From: Circinella umbellata
Taxonomy: Eukaryota; Mucoromycota; Mucoromycetes; Mucorales; Lichtheimiaceae
Assembly (NCBI GenBank): GCA_025093555.1
Contig: JAIWNF010000010.1
Coordinates: 682,001 to 746,000, forward strand
Direction of reading: 5' to 3'
Length of the DNA: 64,000 nucleotides
The notes below the pieces were generated by a model. The model saw only the letters and a list, made by a program, of their open reading frames with translations. It was not told the DNA's origin and did not search any database. Below, in pieces: positions 57,958-64,000 of the stretch (position 1 is its first letter; each line of letters opens with the position of its first letter). The position numbers were made by a program, and so were the translations under genes.

Positions 57958-60139
57958 TTACGGTTGAATTGTTCGTCGCTTCACAATAGTAGCGTATGTC
58001 ACCCCAACATTGGATTGTTGCTTGTATGTTGAAGTAGTATGATTATTGGCACTTTTGTTGCCTATGGTTGTAATAGATGTAACACTATTTTTGCCATTGT
58101 CAGGTTTTTCGCTTGTTGTTTTATGTTCTTGTTGTTGTTCCTGTCTCTGTTCACGACATCTTTTGCTTTTCCTACTTCCACGACGTCTTCGCATTTTTTT
58201 TGCAAGGCTTTGGGTATTAATATTATCATTTTTCCTCTCGCTGTTATTCACACCGTTTCTATCTTCTTTCTTGTGGTTATTCTTAGAAACCAAACATTTT
58301 TGCTGTTGTTGACTCTGTAGACGAGTTAATGAATCAAAGCTAATAATAATATATATACCAGTTATTTACAAAGTGAAACAAAAAAAAAGTTAGTTTTTTT
58401 TTTTGCTACAACATTGTATTAACTTACAGGTTATGAATTGCAGGTACAGATTTCATCCTGGCAGCAACTGGTTTTTCCTTGAATAAACAACCACGAACAT
58501 CATGAAAAAACTTTAAAGCCTCTTTTTCAGATTCAAATGTAATATACCATATATTTCCAAAATCATATTTGATACTTTTTACGGGTGGCGACTTAAGTTT
58601 ACGAAGGAATTCGATAATTTCCTATAAATATTGACATGTCCCCCATCGATTTCTCACGATAAATATAAAAGTTATAATAAAACAACTGTTGTGGTTGTTA
58701 TTTCCTATTAATAGTAGACCATAACATAAACGTATAAATACCTTTTCAGTTGTCTCCTGTGGTAATTCACGCAAAATAACTGTAGTTCTTTCAACAGAAG
58801 GTGAAATATTGGGTTTCACTTTTGTTTCTGTTTCATCAACAATAACATATGACGATCGCTTCAAGACTTGTATAATTTCATTTAGATTGGTTGTATATTG
58901 TTTAACCCGATGAAAATTAGCAATTAATACAATGGGAACATATAAATCTATATCCATCTGGGATACTATTGTAATAATACAATTGTACGTTTTTTTATGT
59001 GTTATAAGTTAGCTCTTCTCTTTCTTGTATCACCTTTTTTGTTTTTGTTTATTTTTATTTTTACCTAAATAGATATCATTGGCAAGATTATTTCTATATA
59101 TTTTTAGTTTTGTATAAGATATAAAGGAAAAAAGGTTGGTTACAAGTTATACACATCAATTAAGTTAGGAAAAACATATTGCTCTCCATAAAATTTATGT
59201 AGGATATTGTTATTGATGATTATTACCTAGAAAAATAATATTCTAATTGGTTTTGTAAACTATTCATATGATCTTCATCATTAGCATTATGATGCTTAAT
59301 GGTTTCATGGCTAGTACTGTTACTACAGCTACAGCTACTACTATTACTATTACTATTACTATTACTATTACTATTACTATTACTATTACTATTACTATTA
59401 CTATTACTATTACTATTACTACTCTTGGCTAAATAAAATTATAATAATAACCAAACAAAAAAAAGTTAATTCAACTTTAACTTTTTTTCATCCGGGCCAA
59501 AAGCCTGTTTTCCAACAGAGAGAAAAAAATAATATGAAACACACCACACACAGAACTATTGTATTATTTTTATTTTTTAATTACATACGTACCAGAAAAC
59601 GTACTGTTGCTGCACATGGAAGAATCGTCAGTTAAGATAATTTCAAGATCATCATCTTGACCTTCCAAAGAATAAGAATCATCGTGATATTCAATATTAC
59701 TTGTTGGATATGTAGAAGAAAAACAAGATGATGAACTTGATGATGAGGAATAATTAGATTGGGTTTGTTTATAACAATTATTTGTATCATTATTCAATAT
59801 ATCATCACTGTTAAGAACATTACTAGAAAATGTTGAATTCATATTGTTGACAATATGAGAAGAAGTAGATGATGAGGAAGGTGAAGATGATAAAGGAGGA
59901 GAAATAGAGGCAAAGTGTAAAGATGTATAATAATATAAAAAGTGATACGGTGATGATAATGGTTCAGGGCTATAATAGTAATGTACTGGTCGTGGTTGTG
60001 ATTGTTGATATAGTATAGGTGATAATGGAGAAGAAGAAGAAGAAGAAAGTTTATTTTTATTTTTATAATTGGTGTTCCTCTTTGGTTTGGTATCGCTACC
60101 CATATGAAGTGAATACACTGAAGAGTTAAGAGAGTTCAT
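57958..60139 (-). CDS. La-related protein with La motif and RRM (LARP4-like)
   Basis: RNA-binding protein, probably cytoplasmic and acting on mRNA 3' ends or translation by analogy with LARP4/LARP1-type proteins. Exons on the minus strand: 60139-59593, 59428-59227, 59093-59065 (29 nt), 58965-58742, 58621-58428, 58339-57958, giving 525 residues. Residues 1-180 are Ser/Asn/Pro-rich disorder. About 190-225 is a Ser-Asn repeat encoded by a microsatellite. The La motif follows: SLQNQLEYYFSRNNLANDIY, then LVSQMDIDLYVPIVLIANFH and RVKQYTTNLNEIIQVLKRSS, with the conserved aromatic and Asp residues. The RRM starts at RTTVILRELPQET and continues with VKSIKYDFGNIWYITFESEK. The C-terminus is basic and Gln-rich. 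All phases join. The short third exon encodes NNLANDIYL, so the model depends on it. Confidence 0.9.
59336..59424 (-). repeat. Hexanucleotide microsatellite encoding Ser-Asn repeats
   Basis: About 14-15 uninterrupted AGTAAT units (minus strand) in exon 2 of the La-related gene. Being a multiple of three, length changes would keep the frame and only vary the Ser-Asn linker just before the La motif. Confidence 0.9.
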
Positions 60140-60607
60140 GCTGTGGGGTTAGAAGAAAGTATAAACGTACGTAAGAGTGAAAAAGAAACCAGAGTTGTTT
60201 GGAAGGAAAGAAAAGGAGAAAAAAAGAAAAAGAAAATGCGGCAACTTTTTTTTTGATGTGTGATAAATGTCTATGGTGCATGAAATATTTGAGTATATAA
60301 ACTATAAGCAGTCGCTCAAAAAATTCTCCTTTATCCTCCTTCTCCTTTCATACTGGATTACATTTATACATACATAAACATATGAAAATAATTATCTATA
60401 AATACAAATATGTATGTATATCTTTTAACACCTTTTTATTTTATTTTTTGCTTATGCTAAATAAATAGGGTCGAGAAAAAAGAAAAGAGACAGGGAGAAA
60501 ATAGACAACAGCAAAAAGAGAAATATAATATGGAATGTAGATGAAATAAGGATAAAGAGAGAGAGACAGAGAGAGCGCGCGCGTTGGTAACTTTAAAAAC
60601 GAGATGA
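60140..60607. other. Spacer between two minus-strand genes
   Basis: Holds the 3' end of the V-ATPase d gene and the promoter of the La-related gene. Features seen: CT/GA-rich tracts (60196-60236), TATATAAAC-like sequence near 60294 and a GA/GC simple repeat (60556-60584). Confidence 0.45.
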
Positions 60608-62227
60608 TTACAAGACAGGGATATAACTATTGATTCGATCCTTTTGATTTTGAGAAATACATTCAGCGATCCATACAATGTTTCGAATCTCTTGTTCCTT
60701 CAACTTGATGTATGCATAGAATACACCATAGTTAAATTGTTGTTGGAAAGCAAGTCGATTCAAAAATACTTCATGCTCAAAGAACTTATCTTCTAATGTC
60801 TTGCCGCTGGTAGATACATCAAAGAAAGGTCGATATTCCTATTTTTGTTTTTGTTATGGATAATTAATTAACTATAGATTTGTATCATGAAAAAAAAAAG
60901 AGTGAAAAAATGCAAAACACAAAACACAAAACTTACATGAAACACTTCACATGTTGACTTGACTTGTTCAAAGTCATCAGCTATGGCAAGTCTAGCATTA
61001 CCTTCGGGGAACAATCGACCGATAGTAGGGAAAAGCTTTTTACGATCTTCCTTGGGTAATTCAGTGCCAAAAGAGTTGATTGTGATGTTGACAGTACGAC
61101 GATCTGCCTCGAACTAATGGGTATATATATATATATATATATATATCATATTTATCAGTATTGCAATACAATTAATTGGTGTGTAGGAGAAATGGTTGCT
61201 TAATAATTTTTTATTGTCAGTGATTTTTTTTATTACCTGCAAGATATCACCCATAACTTCACCAGTTGGACCACCCAAAGTTTGACAAAAAGCATAAAAA
61301 TCTTCAAGATAAGCTTTATACAAAGTATTACGAATGATTTCGATATTGAGTTCATCCAAATCTTGTGCGCTCAAACAGTTTGCAAAGTAAGGGGCGAGCG
61401 GTGTTTCGACAAGTACCGTGTTATACAATTCCGCCACGGTAGTGGCAACACATAATGCTGGCATCGATTCAAATTGACCTAATGGATGACAACGTTCCAA
61501 TAATTCATGGGTATCGCGTTCGTGAAGTGTACCAGTAATAAGTAAAATAACATTATCAATCATATATTGATATCTACAATGTATATATATATAGATAGAT
61601 AGATATATTAAAGAAGAGGAAATAAGTCATTTGAAAAGTATAAAGTTATTAAAAAAGTGTTCTCTAAATGATCCTTTTATTTTATTTTTCCTCTCTCCCT
61701 CCTTCCCTTTCTCTTCCTCTCTTTTTTACCCAAGATATTGCTATCTATTATTTACGTGATATAGTCCAAGAATTTGGATAATGGTTGAACAGCAGTTGCT
61801 CGAATATAGTTGAATTCTTCAACCAATCGTTCTGTCAATCGTTCAGACAAAGTAGATGTCGCGAGTGGTGAAGGTTCATTTTGAAGCAATGTACCATAAT
61901 CAGTGGCACCAATTTGAAGACGTAAATCTTTATATATATTATATGCATTTATTACGCGTTAATAGAATAGGGAATGATGGATGTTATATAAAGAAATAAT
62001 TCGCATTATTATATATGACAATTAAATAAAGAGGAATACAGGTCATTTATAAAGTGGAGGTTTGGGTATGGGAAGAAGAACCTTGAAAACTTGTATCATT
62101 TACCTTCAAGAGTTTCACATTGTGTAAAGTTCAAATATTGTGTCTGATTAAGAATGCCAGAAAAGTAACCTCGAAGGATACCATCAATATAACCGTCATT
62201 TTCGTTATAAAAAAGTGCAGACGCCAT
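60608..62227 (-). CDS. VMA6: V-type proton ATPase subunit d
   Basis: Peripheral subunit of the membrane (Vo) sector, linking the c-ring to the central stalk of the vacuolar proton pump. Exons on the minus strand: 62227-62104, 61927-61756, 61573-61237, 61113-60937, 60838-60608, giving 346 residues, the normal size. Characteristic stretches: [83 protein letters not shown], the acidic helix ...[69 protein letters not shown] and the end [18 protein letters not shown]. Frames join exactly at every intron. Divergent from the protein phosphatase 5 gene. Confidence 0.97.
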
Positions 62228-63032
62228 AGTTAGATGAGAAAGGATTGAATGACGAAAGTTGTGTTATAATAATAAAAGAAACCCGTACAAAAAAAAAAAA
62301 GTCGAAACACGGAGAACTCAAAGCGTCTTGAGTAAACCAAAGATGAAATTGAAATACCGACTCTTTTTTTTTTTTTGCTGTACATTTATATACATATTGG
62401 TAGTTTTTAAAAGTATCTAATGTGGCGTAAATAAAAGAGAAATAAAGATAAGTGTTTGATGATTAAAATCATGCTAATATTTCATACTTAAGTTGAGTAG
62501 CTGTTTTCATCTATCAATAGACTGTGAGTCTAAAGGGGTCGATTAACTTGCTAAAACCTCATCCACATAGTAGGATATATTGAACAGCAATTATAGCAAG
62601 TGATATGAGGGCATGGTTTATACTTAAGAACTGATAATCAAATTACACGTTAGAAAAGATAAAAAAAAGATACTTCCTGTCAAACATGAATTTTTGAATC
62701 CTTCATTTCAAATACATAAATAGTAACCAAGAAACATCCCTAGGAACAGCAATTCCCGTCAAGTTTCTTTTTTTTTTTTTTTACCAACATTTCTGTTGCT
62801 ATAGTAACCAGTAACTAAAAGAAGAAAAGGGGAAAGCGGGGAAATTGATAATGCTTTTGTTTTTTTTTTGTTGTCACATCAAAAAGAAAATGTCTATTTA
62901 TGAAAAACATAACCAACAGCAAAATCGGAGTACTATTTTGATTTGTTCCTTTCAATAGTTGAAGTTTTATACTTTTTTTTTTTTCCCTTTCACTTGTACC
63001 TTTTTTTTTTCCCAAAAAAGACAAAAATAACC
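62228..63032. promoter_or_regulatory. Divergent intergenic region between VMA6 and the phosphatase 5 gene
   Basis: 805 bp serving as upstream sequence for both genes. It holds several T or A runs (62350s, 62767-62783, 62971-62984, 63000-63010) and no clear TATA box close to either start codon. The last T-rich block lies directly before the phosphatase 5 ATG. Confidence 0.5.
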
Positions 63033-64000
63033 ATGACCGTTTCTGAATCCGATCGAGTCAAAGCAGATCAGATCAAGGGTGAAGCCAATAAACTTTTCTC
63101 TGGTATGTTTAATACAATATAAAAAATAAAAGAGACGGTTTAGCGTGGGGAGAGGTCAACTAAAAGTTGATAACAAAAAATACCATAATTGTTAACTCTG
63201 TTCAATATGGAATAAAAATAAATAGAAAAGCGATTTCCTGAAGCGATTGAAAAATATACTGCCGCGATCGAACTTAACCCTACTGTTGCTGCTTATTATA
63301 CAAACCGTGCTTTTTGTCACCTTAAATTAGAATCTTATGGTTATGCCATCACGTAAGTTTTGTTTCAAGCTCAATGTATATATATAATTTGCTTTACAAT
63401 AATTGTTTTTCTTTTTTCGATTGTTGACAAAACCCTCTCCCAATATAGTGATGCGGAAGAAGCATTAAAAATTGATCCAACTTTGACAAAGGTAGATATA
63501 TATATATATATATATCTATATATATATATAGAATGTAATAAAAGAAATAGACAGGGGAAATGAATGAGATTCCTTTTTCTTTTCTTGTATATATTAAATA
63601 TGTTATGTTTGCTCCGGTTGGTGTTTTTTTTGTTTAGGCCAATTATCGTCGTGCTTCTGCCAATATGGCTTTGGGCAAATTTAAAGAAGCTCTCAAGGAT
63701 TTAAGAGTAGTATCTAAGCGTGCACCTGGTGATAAAGATGCTAAAGCTAAATTGGATGAATGTTCCAAGATTGTTAAGCGAATTGAATTTGAAAAAGCTA
63801 TCGAGGTAAATGATAATAGTAATATTTAACACAATTATATCCTCCATAAAAAAAAACAAAAAAGATGATCTGATAATTACGTATTTAATTTAAATATAAA
63901 GCACGATGACCGTACACCAAGCATTGCAGAAACATTAGATCCAACGAGTATAAGTAAGTGTATATATATATGATCCAAATGATAACACTTGAGAATGTCA
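63033..64000 (+). CDS. PPT1: Serine/threonine protein phosphatase 5, N-terminal TPR part (continues past the window)
   Basis: Phosphatase that binds Hsp90 through an N-terminal TPR domain. Exons: 63033-63102, 63226-63352, 63449-63491, 63638-63805, 63902-63953, then a GTAAGT donor before the window ends. Protein so far: [20 protein letters not shown], then [77 protein letters not shown] and [20 protein letters not shown]. Three TPR units with the Hsp90-clamp Lys/Asn/Arg positions (N in YTNRA, K and R in ANYRRAS) are visible. The wording [17 protein letters not shown] and ECxKIVK matches phosphatase 5 rather than other TPR proteins. The catalytic domain should begin just beyond 64000. Confidence 0.93.

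Noticed and set aside
58039..58320. Hydrophobic plus-strand frames resembling a membrane protein
   Set aside because: Antisense to the Lys/Arg/Gln-rich C-terminus of the La-related protein; hydrophobicity is an artefact of reverse reading.
1..64000. tRNA, rRNA or CRISPR features
   Set aside because: No convincing tRNA box pair, rRNA core sequence or repeat-spacer array was seen by eye. A tRNA scan would be the decisive test.

Overview
The window is eukaryotic nuclear DNA with AT-rich spacers, many short GT-AG introns (about 60-230 nt) and small housekeeping genes. Gene architecture and lineage-restricted families (a PD-(D/E)XK-like multigene family, a DUF6729-like transposase, Ty3 remnants) point to a Mucoromycota fungus, most likely Mucorales. 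That placement rests on remembered family resemblance, not on a search.

Layout. (1) 1-2986, minus: a large glutamine/serine-rich protein running off the left edge. (2) 6.7-11.2 kb: a plus-strand housekeeping cluster of ribosomal protein eS30, ornithine aminotransferase and the mitochondrial ADP/ATP carrier. (3) 11.2-25 kb: mostly non-coding, with one long minus-strand low-complexity protein gene (17320-19401). (4) 25-46.4 kb: a transposon-rich island. A decayed Ty3/gypsy remnant and its downstream sequence occur twice in direct orientation (about 25925-29246 and 42820-46401). The first copy carries an internal inversion. Between the copies lie a PD-(D/E)XK-like gene (30020-31997) and a DUF6729/DDE-like transposase gene. 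That transposase gene is split by a TIR-flanked element (34117-41293), which itself contains an almost intact APE-type LINE (35238-40606) with a perfect 15-bp target duplication. (5) 47.7-64 kb: a second housekeeping block: a glutathione S-transferase, a GNAT acetyltransferase (with a decayed tandem copy), a C2-domain protein, a La-related RNA-binding protein (minus), the V-ATPase d subunit (minus) and the start of protein phosphatase 5 (plus).

The genes do not form one pathway; they are ordinary eukaryotic neighbours. V-ATPase d and protein phosphatase 5 are divergent and share an 805-bp intergenic region. The most informative part of the window is the nested insertion history at 32.8-42.1 kb and the duplicated, rearranged retroelement blocks around it. 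All multi-exon models were joined by hand from splice motifs and reading-frame continuity; transcript data would settle them.
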